From: Streptomyces cavernae
GTDB taxonomy: Bacteria; Actinomycetota; Actinomycetes; Streptomycetales; Streptomycetaceae
Direction of reading: 5' to 3'
Length of the DNA: 64,000 nucleotides
Assembly: GCF_004023625.1 (NCBI RefSeq)
Contig: NZ_RPDJ01000027.1
Span: 148,473 to 212,472, forward strand
Shown here one piece after another: positions 31,234 through 41,163 of this stretch; position 1 is the stretch's first letter, and every line of letters starts with the position of its first letter. The notes beneath the pieces are model-generated. The model made no database searches and was not told where the DNA came from. It saw nothing but the letters and a program-made list of their open reading frames with translations. The position numbers and the translations under genes were made by a program.

Positions 31234-32433
31234 ATGGCCGTACGACTCCCCCGCCCACACCGCTTCGACGTGTGCGCGGCGCTCGCCGGACTGCTCGGCG
31301 GGCTGCTGCTGTGGGGCATAGGCCTGGGCATGCGCCCGGCGGAGGAATCGTACGTGCTCTGGCCGGGCCGCTGGCCGGTCCTCCTGCCGCTCGCCGTGAT
31401 GGCCTGCTGCGAGGTGCTGCGCCGGACCACGCCGCGGGCGGTCCTGCTGATCGGCACCGCGGCGTTGACCGCCGACGTCATGACCCAGGGCAACCTTGTC
31501 ACCCTGCTGATGTACACGGACCTGGTGTACGCGGCCGTCCTGTACGGGCCGCCCGCCTCGGCGCGTCGCATCCCCTGGATCACCGGGCTGCTCACGGTGG
31601 CCGGCACGGTGGTGCCGTTCGCGGTGTCGCGGAGGCCGGAGGGGCTGCTGATCGGTGTGATCATCGGTGCCGTGACGTTCGGTCCCGCCGTCACCGGCCT
31701 GATCGTCCGCGACCACCGCGACGCCGCCGAGGCCGCCCGGCTGCGCGCCGAACAGACCGCCCTGCTCGCCGAGATGGACCGCGTCCAGGCTGTCACCGCC
31801 GAACGGGCGAGGATGGCACGGGAGTTGCACGACCTGGTCGCCAACCACCTGTCCGCGATCGCCATCCACTCCACGGCCGCGCTCTCCCTGAACGATCCCG
31901 TGACCTCCCAGGACGCCCTCACGGTCATCCGCGAGAACAGCGTCGAGGGACTCGCCGAGATGCGCCGGTTGATCGGGATCCTCCGGGACGGCAGTGGGGA
32001 CCTCGAGCCGGCCGCGGCACCCACGCTCGACGGGCTCGGCGCCCTGGTCGACGGCGCCCGCACCAACGGCCTCGACGTCGTACTCGACAGCACACACGGG
32101 GCACTGCCCGCCCCGGTCGAACTGGCCGCGTACCGCATCGTGCAGGAATCCCTGACCAACGCCCTGAAGCACGCCTCCCCCGGCCGGGTCACCGTCGCCC
32201 TCACCCAGCTCGACGGCGCGCTCGTCGTGCGGGTGACCAGTCCGTTCGACGGGGTGGTGGACACCGGCCCGCGCGCCCCCGGTTCGGGTGCGGGCCTGGT
32301 CGGGATGCGCGAGCGGGTGGCCCTGCTGCAGGGCACCTTCACGGCCGGTCCGGAGGACTCCCCGGACGGCAAGGTATGGACGGTGTCCGTGACCCTGCCG
32401 ATCCTCCCGATCAGCGAAGGAGAGAGCGCGTGA
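31234..32433 (+). CDS. NarL-type sensor histidine kinase
   Basis: The 399-residue kinase has four to six membrane segments in the first 150 residues, then HisKA_3: AERARMARELHDLVANHLSAIAIH with the phospho-acceptor in ELHD. The ATPase motifs are YRIVQESLTNALKHA and GSGAGLVGMRERVALLQG. I used the ATG at 31234, which starts closer to the first membrane segment; an ATG at 31171 is possible. It overlaps the response regulator by four bases (GTGA). The signal is unknown. The adjacent chitinase has its own chitin-type operator, so a functional link is uncertain. Confidence 0.9.
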   Translation: MAVRLPRPHRFDVCAALAGLLGGLLLWGIGLGMRPAEESYVLWPGRWPVLLPLAVMACCEVLRRTTPRAVLLIGTAALTADVMTQGNLVTLLMYTDLVYAAVLYGPPASARRIPWITGLLTVAGTVVPFAVSRRPEGLLIGVIIGAVTFGPAVTGLIVRDHRDAAEAARLRAEQTALLAEMDRVQAVTAERARMARELHDLVANHLSAIAIHSTAALSLNDPVTSQDALTVIRENSVEGLAEMRRLIGILRDGSGDLEPAAAPTLDGLGALVDGARTNGLDVVLDSTHGALPAPVELAAYRIVQESLTNALKHASPGRVTVALTQLDGALVVRVTSPFDGVVDTGPRAPGSGAGLVGMRERVALLQGTFTAGPEDSPDGKVWTVSVTLPILPISEGESA

Positions 32434-33071
32434 TCCGAGTGCTCGTCGCCGAGGACCAGTCCGCCGTGCGCGCCGGGCTCGTCCTCATCCTGCGCAGTGC
32501 GCCCGACATCGAGGTGGTCGGGGAGGCCGCGGACGGCGAGCAGGCGGTGACCCTGGCCCGCGAGCTGAAACCGGACGTCGTCCTGATGGACATTCAGATG
32601 CCGCGTCTGGACGGGGTGTCGGCCACCCGCCAGGTCGTCGCCGAACAACTCGCCGATGTCCTTGTACTCACCACCTTCGACCTCGACGAATACGTCTTCG
32701 GCGCACTGCGGGCCGGTGCCTCCGGGTTCCTGCTGAAGAACACGGAGGCGAAGGAGCTGCTCACGGCCGTGCGCACGGTGGCGCGTGGCGAGGGGCTGAT
32801 CTCGCCCTCGGTGACCCGGCGGCTGATCGCGGAGTTCGCGGCGAAGCCGGTGGCGGAGCCGGGGCCGGACCCGGCGGTGCTCGACGCCCTCACCCGCCGC
32901 GAGCGCGAAGTGCTGTCGTGCCTCGGCGATGGACTCTCCAACGCGGAGATCGCAGCTCGTCTCGACATGGCCGAGGCAACCGTGAAAACCCATGTCAGCA
33001 GGCTCCTCGGCAAGCTGGAGCTGCGCAGCCGGGTGCAGGCGGCGGTGTTGGCACAGGAGTTGGGAGTGTGA
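32430..33071 (+). CDS. NarL/LuxR-type response regulator
   Basis: The 213-residue regulator starts at the GTG at 32430, overlapping the kinase stop, with AAGGAGAG upstream. Receiver motifs include VLVAEDQSAVR, phospho-acceptor Asp in DVVLMDIQMPRLDG, and Lys in FLLKNTEAKE. The C-terminal LuxR helix-turn-helix is LTRREREVLSCLGDGLSNAEIAARLDMAEATVKTHVSRLLGKLEL. The target genes are unknown. Confidence 0.93.
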   Translation: MIRVLVAEDQSAVRAGLVLILRSAPDIEVVGEAADGEQAVTLARELKPDVVLMDIQMPRLDGVSATRQVVAEQLADVLVLTTFDLDEYVFGALRAGASGFLLKNTEAKELLTAVRTVARGEGLISPSVTRRLIAEFAAKPVAEPGPDPAVLDALTRREREVLSCLGDGLSNAEIAARLDMAEATVKTHVSRLLGKLELRSRVQAAVLAQELGV

Positions 33072-33101
33072 GCGCGGGGCGGGCGTGAACGGGGGGCTTC
33101 C

Positions 33102-33180
33102 GCCGCGAGCCGGCGTTCCCGCCCCGCCACACGATCACAGCTCACGCCGCGAGCCGGCGTTCCCGCCCCGCCACACCATC
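33102..33180. repeat. Two 36-bp direct repeats in a gene-poor gap
   Basis: CGCCGCGAGCCGGCGTTCCC and following bases occur at 33102-33137 and 33145-33180 with one mismatch, spaced 43 bases. After them (33181-33330) the sequence is low-complexity CACA/GCGC-rich. I see no gene between the response regulator stop and the chitinase promoter, 455 bases in all. Confidence 0.6.
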
Positions 33181-33418
33181 AGAAGCCCGCGCGGCCCACA
33201 GGCGCGTGCCGCACGGGGCGCCAACACGCGCAGCACACAAGGCACCCACAGCGCGCAAGGCATGCACAGCACCGAGGCACGGCGGCACGCGCGGCCTTCG
33301 TCAGACCGCACCCCGGCCCAGGCATGTCTCCGCCCCAATAGGGCCAACCAGCCACCCGGGCCGCGACTCGCCGGTCAATCCCGTTTACCCCTGTAACCCA
33401 CGTATCAGCATCGTTCAC

Positions 33419-33451
33419 TGGTCCAGACCTATTGACCGGTGGTCCAGACCT
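33419..33451 (+). promoter_or_regulatory. Chitinase 12-bp direct-repeat operator
   Basis: TGGTCCAGACCT occurs perfectly at 33419-33430 and 33440-33451, 21 bases apart (two helical turns). This is the well-known direct repeat of Streptomyces chitinase promoters, involved in chitin induction and glucose repression. It lies 76 bases upstream of the chitinase ATG. Confidence 0.9.
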
Positions 33452-33526
33452 TTCTATTCTCGCCGCACTGCGCTCATGCATCGCACTCGCGCTCACCGCA
33501 TGCACCGAGACCCAAGGAGGCGCAGC

Positions 33527-34783
<1,257 letters not shown>

Positions 34784-34788
34784 CCGGA

Positions 34789-34832
34789 TCTCTGAAGTGA
34801 CCGGACCAGTGAAGTAACCGGACCGGTAAGCG
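34789..34832 (+). repeat. Short tandem TGAAGTGACCGGA repeats
   Basis: A 13- to 18-base unit of the form TGAAGTGACCGGA recurs three times from the chitinase stop codon onwards, with drift in the last copy. It probably arose by duplication of the gene end. Confidence 0.45.
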
Positions 34833-34845
34833 TCACACGAAGTAG

Positions 34846-34888
34846 CAGGGGCCCTGTCCTGGGATTTCTCTCCGGGACAGGGCCCCTG
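34846..34888 (+). terminator. Chitinase terminator
   Basis: A perfect 14-bp stem, CAGGGGCCCTGTCC (34846-34859) with 34875-34888, and a 15-base loop lie about 60 bases after the chitinase stop. Confidence 0.85.
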
Positions 34889-34904
34889 TCTCATGTCTCG
34901 GAGC

Positions 34905-35155
34905 GGGTGCCGCTCGTCACGCCACGGGATCGCCGGTCACCGAAGAGGACTGCTCGCCACCGCACGGGGCCGCTCGCCACCGCGCAGGCACTCGCCACCG
35001 CACGGGGCACTCGTCATGGCACGGGCACTCGCCACAGTATGGGCGCTGCCATCGCAGGACGCTCGTCACCGCACGGGACCGCTCGCCACCGCTGGGCCAC
35101 TCGTCGTCACCGCACGGGCATCGTCACCGCACGGGACCGCACGTCACGCCACGTT
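34905..35155. repeat. Degenerate minisatellite around CGCTCGCCACCGCACGGG
   Basis: About a dozen imperfect copies of a 15- to 20-base unit (CTCGCCACCGCACGGGG, with CTCGTCACCGCACGGGA variants) fill the gap and run into the last bases of the DUF2550 gene. No gene is credible on either strand. Copy number is likely variable. Confidence 0.65.
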
Positions 35156-35590
35156 CACTCGCTGCCCGGGCGGGGCCGCCTCCAGCCAGGCGAGGAAGCC
35201 GGTCAGCGCGTCCTCGCTCATCGCCAGCTCCAGTCGGGTGCCGCGGTGCTGACAGGCGAGGATGATCGCGTCGGAGAGCAGCGCCAGTTCCTCCTCGCCC
35301 TCCGGGGCCCGGCGGCCGGCCACCTCGATGGCCGAGCGTTCCAGGATGCGGCGGGGGCGGGGTGCGTAGGAGAAGACCCGGAACCACTCGATGCGGTCAC
35401 CGTTGTAGCGGGCGATGCCGTAGCCCCAGCCCTTGCCGCTGGTGTCGCTCTTCTCCGGGGCGTTCCAGCGCAGACTGCAGTCGAAGGTGCCTCCGGAGCG
35501 CTGGATCAGTCTGCGGCGCAGGCCGAAGACGAACAGCCCCACCGCTACGAGCACGATCACCAAGCCGCACACAGTCAGAGCGAGGACCAT
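35144..35590 (-). CDS. DUF2550 membrane protein
   Basis: The 148-residue protein starts MVLALTVCGLVIVLVAVGLF, one N-terminal membrane segment, followed by a cytoplasmic PH-like domain with GGTFDCSLRWN, GWGYGIARYNGDRIEWFRVFSYAPRPRR and ALTGFLAWLEAAPPGQRVNVA. This is the DUF2550 pattern of actinobacteria. GAGGAGG lies upstream; an in-frame GTG six bases earlier is the alternative start. It follows the ATP synthase operon on the same strand after a large hairpin, so it is probably a separate unit. The function is unknown. Confidence 0.85.
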   Translation of the reverse strand: MVLALTVCGLVIVLVAVGLFVFGLRRRLIQRSGGTFDCSLRWNAPEKSDTSGKGWGYGIARYNGDRIEWFRVFSYAPRPRRILERSAIEVAGRRAPEGEEELALLSDAIILACQHRGTRLELAMSEDALTGFLAWLEAAPPGQRVNVA

Positions 35591-35646
35591 CGACACCGAC
35601 CTCCTCGTCTCCTAGGTAACGGAACGGAAAACAGCACCCGCATTGC

Positions 35647-35696
35647 CTCAGCCGCGACCCGGTCCGGAGGAACCTCCGGTCCTGGCCGCGGCTGAG
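35647..35696 (-). terminator. Terminator of the ATP synthase operon
   Basis: The outer stem CTCAGCCGCG (35647-35656) pairs with 35687-35696, and an inner CCGGAGG/CCTCCGG hairpin sits between them (35664-35679). The structure is about 25 bases after the atpC stop. Confidence 0.75.
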
Positions 35697-35720
35697 TCAC
35701 TTCCCTCGGGCGCGCCGGTT

Positions 35721-36095
35721 TCAGCGCGCCGCCACCGCTCGCAGACGAACGTCCGCGCGACGCTCGGCGGAGGCATCGTCCTCCCCCTTCGCGCGCTCGA
35801 GCGCCCGCTCCGCACGCTCGATGTCGATCTCGTCCGACAGCTCGGCGATCTCGGCCAGCAGCGACAGCTTGTTGTCCGCGAACGAGACGAAACCGCCGTG
35901 CACCGCGGCGACGACCGTCCCTCCCTCGCTCGTACGGATGGTCACCGGGCCCGACTCCAGCACACCGAGCAGCGGCTGGTGTCCGGCCATGACGCCGATG
36001 TCGCCGGACGTGGTGCGCGCGACGACCAGGGTGGCCTCGCCGGACCAGACACTGCGGTCCGCGGCGACGAGCTCGACGTGCAGCTCAGCAGCCAA
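35721..36095 (-). CDS. atpC: ATP synthase F1 subunit epsilon
   Basis: The 124-residue subunit is the last gene of the operon and couples rotation to catalysis. The beta-sandwich domain has LHVELVAADRSVWSGEATLVVARTTSGDIGVMAGHQPLLGVLESG; the C-terminal helices are ELSDEIDIERAERALERAK. The start is TTG with GAGGAG upstream. Unlike most junctions in the operon, it is separated from atpD by 156 bases that carry a strong hairpin. Confidence 0.95.
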   Translation of the reverse strand: MAAELHVELVAADRSVWSGEATLVVARTTSGDIGVMAGHQPLLGVLESGPVTIRTSEGGTVVAAVHGGFVSFADNKLSLLAEIAELSDEIDIERAERALERAKGEDDASAERRADVRLRAVAAR

Positions 36096-36162
36096 GGTGG
36101 GCTCCTCGGGTCACCACCCGATGATGGCCACCGGGTGTTGGGTCAAAGTCTAGTAGGCGTAC

Positions 36163-36194
36163 GAAGGGGGGCGGGACGCACCCCGCCCCCCTTC
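36163..36194 (-). terminator. Hairpin between atpD and atpC
   Basis: A perfect 13-bp GC stem, GAAGGGGGGCGGG (36163-36175) with 36182-36194, and a six-base loop lie in the atpD-atpC gap. No T-run follows. It could attenuate readthrough into atpC or stabilise the mRNA end. Confidence 0.6.
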
Positions 36195-36251
36195 AAGAGC
36201 ACGAGGCTCACTGGAGTCAAGCGCTCCGGTCAAGAACCGGAACACGGGGCG

Positions 36252-37688
36252 TTAGGAGACGCCCAGCTCCTTCGCGTTCTTCTTCAGGTCCTCAAGACCA
36301 CCGCACATGAAGAACGCCTGCTCCGGGAAGTGGTCGTACTCGCCGTCGCAGATCGCGTTGAACGCGGCGACCGACTCGTCCAGCGGTACGTCCGAACCGT
36401 CCACACCGGTGAACTGCTTCGCGGCGTGGGTGTTCTGGGACAGGAAGCGCTCCACGCGACGGGCCCGGTGGACGACGAGCTTGTCCTCCTCGCCGAGCTC
36501 GTCGATACCGAGGATCGCGATGATGTCCTGCAGGTCCTTGTTCTTCTGCAGGATGTTCTTCACCCGCATCGCGCAGTCGTAGTGGTCCTGCGAGATGTAC
36601 CGCGGGTCGAGGATGCGGGACGTGGAGTCCAGCGGGTCGACAGCCGGGTAGATGCCCTTCTCGGAGATCGGACGGGACAGAACCGTCGTCGCGTCGAGGT
36701 GGGCGAAGGTGGTGGCCGGGGCCGGGTCGGTCAGGTCGTCGGCGGGGACGTAGATCGCCTGCATCGAGGTGATCGAGTGACCGCGCGTCGAGGTGATGCG
36801 CTCCTGGAGGAGACCCATCTCGTCGGCCAGGTTCGGCTGGTATCCCACCGCGGACGGCATACGGCCGAGCAGGGTGGACACCTCGGAACCGGCCTGGGTG
36901 AAGCGGAAGATGTTGTCGATGAAGAACAGCACGTCCTGCTTCTGCACATCGCGGAAGTACTCCGCCATGGTCAGGCCGGCCAGGGCGACGCGCAGACGGG
37001 TGCCCGGGGGCTCGTCCATCTGACCGAAGACGAGGGCGGTCTTGTCCAGAACGCCGGACTCTTCCATCTCCGCGATGAGGTCGTTGCCCTCACGGGTGCG
37101 CTCACCGACGCCCGCGAAGACGGAGACGCCCTCGTGGAGGTTGGCGACACGCATGATCATTTCCTGGATCAGCACGGTCTTGCCGACGCCGGCACCACCG
37201 AACAGACCGATCTTGCCGCCCCTGACGTAGGGGGTGAGAAGGTCGACGACCTTCAGGCCGGTCTCGAACATCTCGGTCTTGGACTCGAGCTGGTCGAAGT
37301 CGGGGGCCTTGCGGTGGATCGGCCAGCGCTCACCCTCGTAGGACTCGTCGACGTTCAGCACCTCACCGAGGGTGTTGAACACCTTGCCCTTGGTGAAGTC
37401 GCCGACCGGGACGCTGATTCCCGTGCCGGTGTCGGTGACCGGGGACTGGCGTACCAGGCCGTCGGTGGGCTGCATGGAGATCGTGCGGACCAGGCCGTCA
37501 CCCAGGTGCTGGGCGACCTCGAGGGTCAGCGTCTTCTTCTCGCCCGCCTTGGCCGGGTCGGAGACCTCGACGTGAAGGGCGTTGTAAATCTCCGGCATCG
37601 CGTCGACGGGGAACTCCACGTCGACGACCGGGCCGATGACCCGGGCGACGCGGCCCGTGGCAACGGCCGTCTCAACTGTCGTCGTCAT
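36252..37688 (-). CDS. atpD: ATP synthase F1 subunit beta
   Basis: The 478-residue catalytic subunit has P-loop GGAGVGKTVLIQ, catalytic Glu in GVGERTREGNDL, Walker B VLFFIDNIFRFTQAGSEVS and the DELSEED-equivalent DELGEEDKL. The ATG overlaps the last base of the atpG stop (TAATG), so translation is coupled. Length is normal. Confidence 0.98.
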   Translation of the reverse strand: MTTTVETAVATGRVARVIGPVVDVEFPVDAMPEIYNALHVEVSDPAKAGEKKTLTLEVAQHLGDGLVRTISMQPTDGLVRQSPVTDTGTGISVPVGDFTKGKVFNTLGEVLNVDESYEGERWPIHRKAPDFDQLESKTEMFETGLKVVDLLTPYVRGGKIGLFGGAGVGKTVLIQEMIMRVANLHEGVSVFAGVGERTREGNDLIAEMEESGVLDKTALVFGQMDEPPGTRLRVALAGLTMAEYFRDVQKQDVLFFIDNIFRFTQAGSEVSTLLGRMPSAVGYQPNLADEMGLLQERITSTRGHSITSMQAIYVPADDLTDPAPATTFAHLDATTVLSRPISEKGIYPAVDPLDSTSRILDPRYISQDHYDCAMRVKNILQKNKDLQDIIAILGIDELGEEDKLVVHRARRVERFLSQNTHAAKQFTGVDGSDVPLDESVAAFNAICDGEYDHFPEQAFFMCGGLEDLKKNAKELGVS

Positions 37689-38605
37689 TACCTGTCACTC
37701 CCCGCGGTCGCGTCGGCGAGGGCGCTCGCGCCACCGACGATCTCGCTGATTTCCTGGGTGATTTCGGCCTGGCGGGCCTGGTTGGCAAGCCGGGTGAGCG
37801 TCTCGATGAGCTCTCCCGCGTTGTCGGTCGCCGACTTCATCGCGCGCCGGGTGGCGGCGTGCTTCGACGCCGCCGACTGGAGCAGCGCGTTGTAGATGCG
37901 GCTCTCGACGTACCGCGGCAGCAGGGCGTCGAGGACGTCCTCCGCCGAGGGCTCGAAGTCGTACAGCGGGAGAATCTCGCCCTTCGGCGGGGCCTCCTCG
38001 GCGACCTCTTCGAGGCGGAGCGGCAGCAGACGGGCGTCGATCGCCGTCTGCGTCATCATCGACACGAACTCGGTGTAGACGATGTGGAGTTCGTCCACTC
38101 CGCCGTCCGCCGTGTCCTTCTCGATGGCCTCGATCAGGGGGCCGGCAACCTTCTTGGCGTCCGCGTACGTGGGCTCGTCGGTGAAGCCGGTCCACTGTTC
38201 CGCGATCTTCCGCTCACGGAAGTTGTAGTGGGCGACACCGCGGCGGCCGACGATGTACATGTCGACCTCCTTGCCCTCGCGCTCGAGGCGCTCGGTGAGC
38301 TGCTCCGCACCCTTGATGGCGTTGGAGTTGAAGGCGCCGGCCAGACCGCGGTCGCTCGTGAGGAGCAGCACCGCGGCGCGGGTCGGGTTGTCCGCCTCCG
38401 TGGTCAGCGGGTGCTTGGTGTTCGAACCCGTGCCCACCGCCGTGACCGCGCGTGTCAGCTCGGTCGCGTAGGGCGTGGAGGCCGCCACCTTGCGCTGCGC
38501 CTTGACGACGCGCGAGGCGGCGATCATCTCCATCGCCTTGGTGATCTTCTTGGTCGCGGTGACGGATCGGATGCGACGCTTGTAGACCCGGAGCTGAGCT
38601 CCCAT
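37688..38605 (-). CDS. atpG: ATP synthase F1 subunit gamma
   Basis: The 305-residue rotor shaft begins MGAQLRVYKRRIRSVTATKKITKAM and ends with the conserved helix NAGELIETLTRLANQARQAEITQEISEIVGGASAL. Both ends form the coiled coil in the F1 centre. It lies between atpA (21 bases) and atpD (one-base overlap). Confidence 0.97.
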   Translation of the reverse strand: MGAQLRVYKRRIRSVTATKKITKAMEMIAASRVVKAQRKVAASTPYATELTRAVTAVGTGSNTKHPLTTEADNPTRAAVLLLTSDRGLAGAFNSNAIKGAEQLTERLEREGKEVDMYIVGRRGVAHYNFRERKIAEQWTGFTDEPTYADAKKVAGPLIEAIEKDTADGGVDELHIVYTEFVSMMTQTAIDARLLPLRLEEVAEEAPPKGEILPLYDFEPSAEDVLDALLPRYVESRIYNALLQSAASKHAATRRAMKSATDNAGELIETLTRLANQARQAEITQEISEIVGGASALADATAGSDR

Positions 38606-38626
38606 GAGTCAGGTCCCTTCCTTACG

Positions 38627-40219
38627 TCACTTGGCGGCAGCGGCCGGGACGTCCTCGCCGAGCAGCTTGCCGTCCGAAGTCTCGAACTGCTTCTTGAACT
38701 CCGCGACGGCGTCGGTGATCGCCTGGATCGTGTCGTCGGACATCTTGCCGCCCTCCTTGATGGAGGTCATGAGGCCCTGCTCCTTGCGGTGCAGGTACTC
38801 GTGGAGCTCCTTCTCGAAGCGGCGGATGTCGGCGACGGGGACGTCGTCCATCTTGCCGTTGGTGCCGGCCCAGATGGAGACGACCTGGTCCTCGGTGGCC
38901 ATCGGCTGGTACTGCGGCTGCTTCAGCAGCTCGACCATGCGCTGACCACGCTCCAGCTGCGCCTTGGACGCGGCGTCCAGGTCGGAACCGAAGGCGGCGA
39001 ACGCCTCCAGCTCACGGAACTGGGCGAGGTCCACGCGCAGACGGCCGGACACCTGGCGCATCGCCTTGTGCTGGGCGGAACCACCCACGCGGGAGACCGA
39101 GATACCGACGTTCAGGGCCGGGCGCTGACCGGCGTTGAACAGGTCGGACTCCAGGAAGCACTGGCCGTCGGTGATGGAGATGACGTTGGTCGGGATGAAC
39201 GCCGAGACGTCGTTGGCCTTGGTCTCGACGATCGGCAGACCGGTCATCGAGCCGGCACCCATGTCGTCCGACAGCTTGGCGCAACGCTCCAGCAGACGGG
39301 AGTGCAGGTAGAAGACGTCACCCGGGTAGGCCTCACGGCCCGGCGGGCGGCGCAGCAGCAGGGACACGGCGCGGTAGGCGTCGGCCTGCTTCGAGAGGTC
39401 GTCGAAGATGATCAGGACGTGCTTGCCCTGGTACATCCAGTGCTGGCCGATGGCCGAACCGGTGTACGGGGCCAGGTACTTGAAGCCGGCCGGGTCGGAC
39501 GCCGGGGCTGCGACGATCGTCGTGTACTCGAGCGCGCCGGCCTCCTCCAGGGCGCCGCGCACGGACGCGATGGTGGAGCCCTTCTGGCCGATGGCGACGT
39601 AGATGCAGCGGACCTGCTTGTTCGGGTCGCCCGAGCGCCAGTTGTCGCGCTGGTTGATGATCGTGTCGACGGCCAGGGCGGTCTTGCCGGTCTGACGGTC
39701 ACCGATGATCAGCTGGCGCTGGCCGCGGCCGATCGGGGTCATCGCGTCGACGGCCTTGTAGCCGGTCTCCATCGGCTCGTGCACCGACTTACGGACCATG
39801 ACGCCCGGGGCCTGCAGTTCGAGGGCGCGGCGGCCGTCGGTCTCGATCTCGCCGAGTCCGTCGATCGGGGTGCCGAGCGGGTCGACGACGCGGCCGAGGT
39901 AGCCCTCGCCCACGGCGACCGACAGGACCTCACCGGTGCGCTGCACCGGCTGACCCTCCTCGATGCCGCTGAACTCACCGAGGACGATGGCGCCGATCTC
40001 GCGCTCTTCCAGGTTCAGCGCGAGGCCGAGGGTGCCGTCCTCGAACTTCAGCAGTTCGTTGGCCATGGCCGAGGGAAGGCCCTCGACCTTCGCGATGCCG
40101 TCACCGGCAAGGGTGACCGTACCGACCTCCTCGCGCGAGGCCGCGTCCGGCTTGTACGACTGGACGAAGTTCTCCAGCGCGTCCCGGATCTCCTCCGGCC
40201 GGATCGTGAGCTCCGCCAT
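38627..40219 (-). CDS. atpA: ATP synthase F1 subunit alpha
   Basis: The 530-residue subunit starts MAELTIRPEEIRDALENFV. P-loop GDRQTGKTALAVD, AIGQKGSTIA, and the signature PALNVGISVSRVGGSAQ identify the non-catalytic nucleotide-binding subunit. The atpH-atpA gap is 128 bases, the largest before the alpha gene; it has a small CCCCC/GGGGG hairpin but no gene. Confidence 0.98.
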   Translation of the reverse strand: MAELTIRPEEIRDALENFVQSYKPDAASREEVGTVTLAGDGIAKVEGLPSAMANELLKFEDGTLGLALNLEEREIGAIVLGEFSGIEEGQPVQRTGEVLSVAVGEGYLGRVVDPLGTPIDGLGEIETDGRRALELQAPGVMVRKSVHEPMETGYKAVDAMTPIGRGQRQLIIGDRQTGKTALAVDTIINQRDNWRSGDPNKQVRCIYVAIGQKGSTIASVRGALEEAGALEYTTIVAAPASDPAGFKYLAPYTGSAIGQHWMYQGKHVLIIFDDLSKQADAYRAVSLLLRRPPGREAYPGDVFYLHSRLLERCAKLSDDMGAGSMTGLPIVETKANDVSAFIPTNVISITDGQCFLESDLFNAGQRPALNVGISVSRVGGSAQHKAMRQVSGRLRVDLAQFRELEAFAAFGSDLDAASKAQLERGQRMVELLKQPQYQPMATEDQVVSIWAGTNGKMDDVPVADIRRFEKELHEYLHRKEQGLMTSIKEGGKMSDDTIQAITDAVAEFKKQFETSDGKLLGEDVPAAAAK

Positions 40220-40347
40220 CTGGGTTCCCTGCTCTCCTTGTTGGGCCCGAAGTTTCACTTGCGGGGGGTGTGGGACTCCCCCCTGAACGAGGTGAATCCT
40301 CTGCACGGCCCAACTCGGGCCGTATAACTACGTTTTGAGTTCTGCGC

Positions 40348-41163
40348 TCAGCTCGCCAGGCGGCGGCTCGCGTCTTCCAGCCGGTCCGCGATGGAGCCGT
40401 TGATGACCTCGTCGCCGACCTGCACCCGGATGCCGCCCACGACCTCGGGGTCCACGTCGAGGTTGAGGTGCATCTGGTGGCCGTAGACCTTCGCCAGGAC
40501 GGCACCGAGGCGCCGCTTCTGGGTGTCGCTCAGCGGTACCGCCGAGGTGACGACGGCGACCAGCCGGTTGCGACGCTCCGCAGCCAGTTTGGACAGGGAC
40601 TCCAGTCCCGCTTCCAGGCTACGACCCCGCGGCGCGGTAACAAGGCGCACGACCAGTCGTTCGGTCTGGGCCTTGGCCCGGCCGCCGAGCAGCCTGCGCA
40701 GCAGCGCGACCTTGGCGTCGGTGCCGGCGGAGCGGCTGGTCAGGGCGGCGCGCAGCTCGGAGCTGGAGGAGATGATCCGGGCGAACCGGAACAGCTCGTC
40801 CTCGACGTCGTCGAGCACCCCGGCGCGCTGGGCACCGGTGAGGTCGGCGACGCTCGCCAGCACCTCGATGGCGTCGACCAGGTCACGCGTCTGCGACCAG
40901 CGGGAACGGACCATGCCGGAGACCAGGTCCACGGCGGGGCCGCTCACCTGGCCGCCGAGCAGCCGTCCGGCCAGTTCCGCCTTGCGGTCGGCGGACTGCG
41001 CCGGGTCGGTGAGGACCCGACGCAAGCCGACCTCGCGGTCGAGCAGCGCGGTGACGGCGGCCAGCTCGTCGGCGAGCGCGCCCGCGTCCACGGACGTGGA
41101 GTCCGTCAGCGCGTCGAGACGCTCACGTGCGGCTGCCAGGGCCTCGCGGCTCGCTCCGTTCAT
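40348..41163 (-). CDS. atpH: ATP synthase F1 subunit delta
   Basis: The 271-residue stator subunit is longer than the E. coli protein (177 residues), as in other actinobacteria. It has an N-terminal helical domain of OSCP type (SREALAAARERLDALTDS) and the C-terminal motif PLSDTQKRRLGAVLAKVYG...DVDPEVVGGIRVQVGDEVINGSIADRLEDASRRL. The ATG overlaps the atpF stop by four bases. Confidence 0.96.
   Translation of the reverse strand: MNGASREALAAARERLDALTDSTSVDAGALADELAAVTALLDREVGLRRVLTDPAQSADRKAELAGRLLGGQVSGPAVDLVSGMVRSRWSQTRDLVDAIEVLASVADLTGAQRAGVLDDVEDELFRFARIISSSSELRAALTSRSAGTDAKVALLRRLLGGRAKAQTERLVVRLVTAPRGRSLEAGLESLSKLAAERRNRLVAVVTSAVPLSDTQKRRLGAVLAKVYGHQMHLNLDVDPEVVGGIRVQVGDEVINGSIADRLEDASRRLAS

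Noticed and set aside
37859..40327. A long plus-strand frame opposite atpG and atpA
   Set aside because: The minus strand has intact, well-known ATP synthase motifs; the antisense frame has no domain and no start signal.
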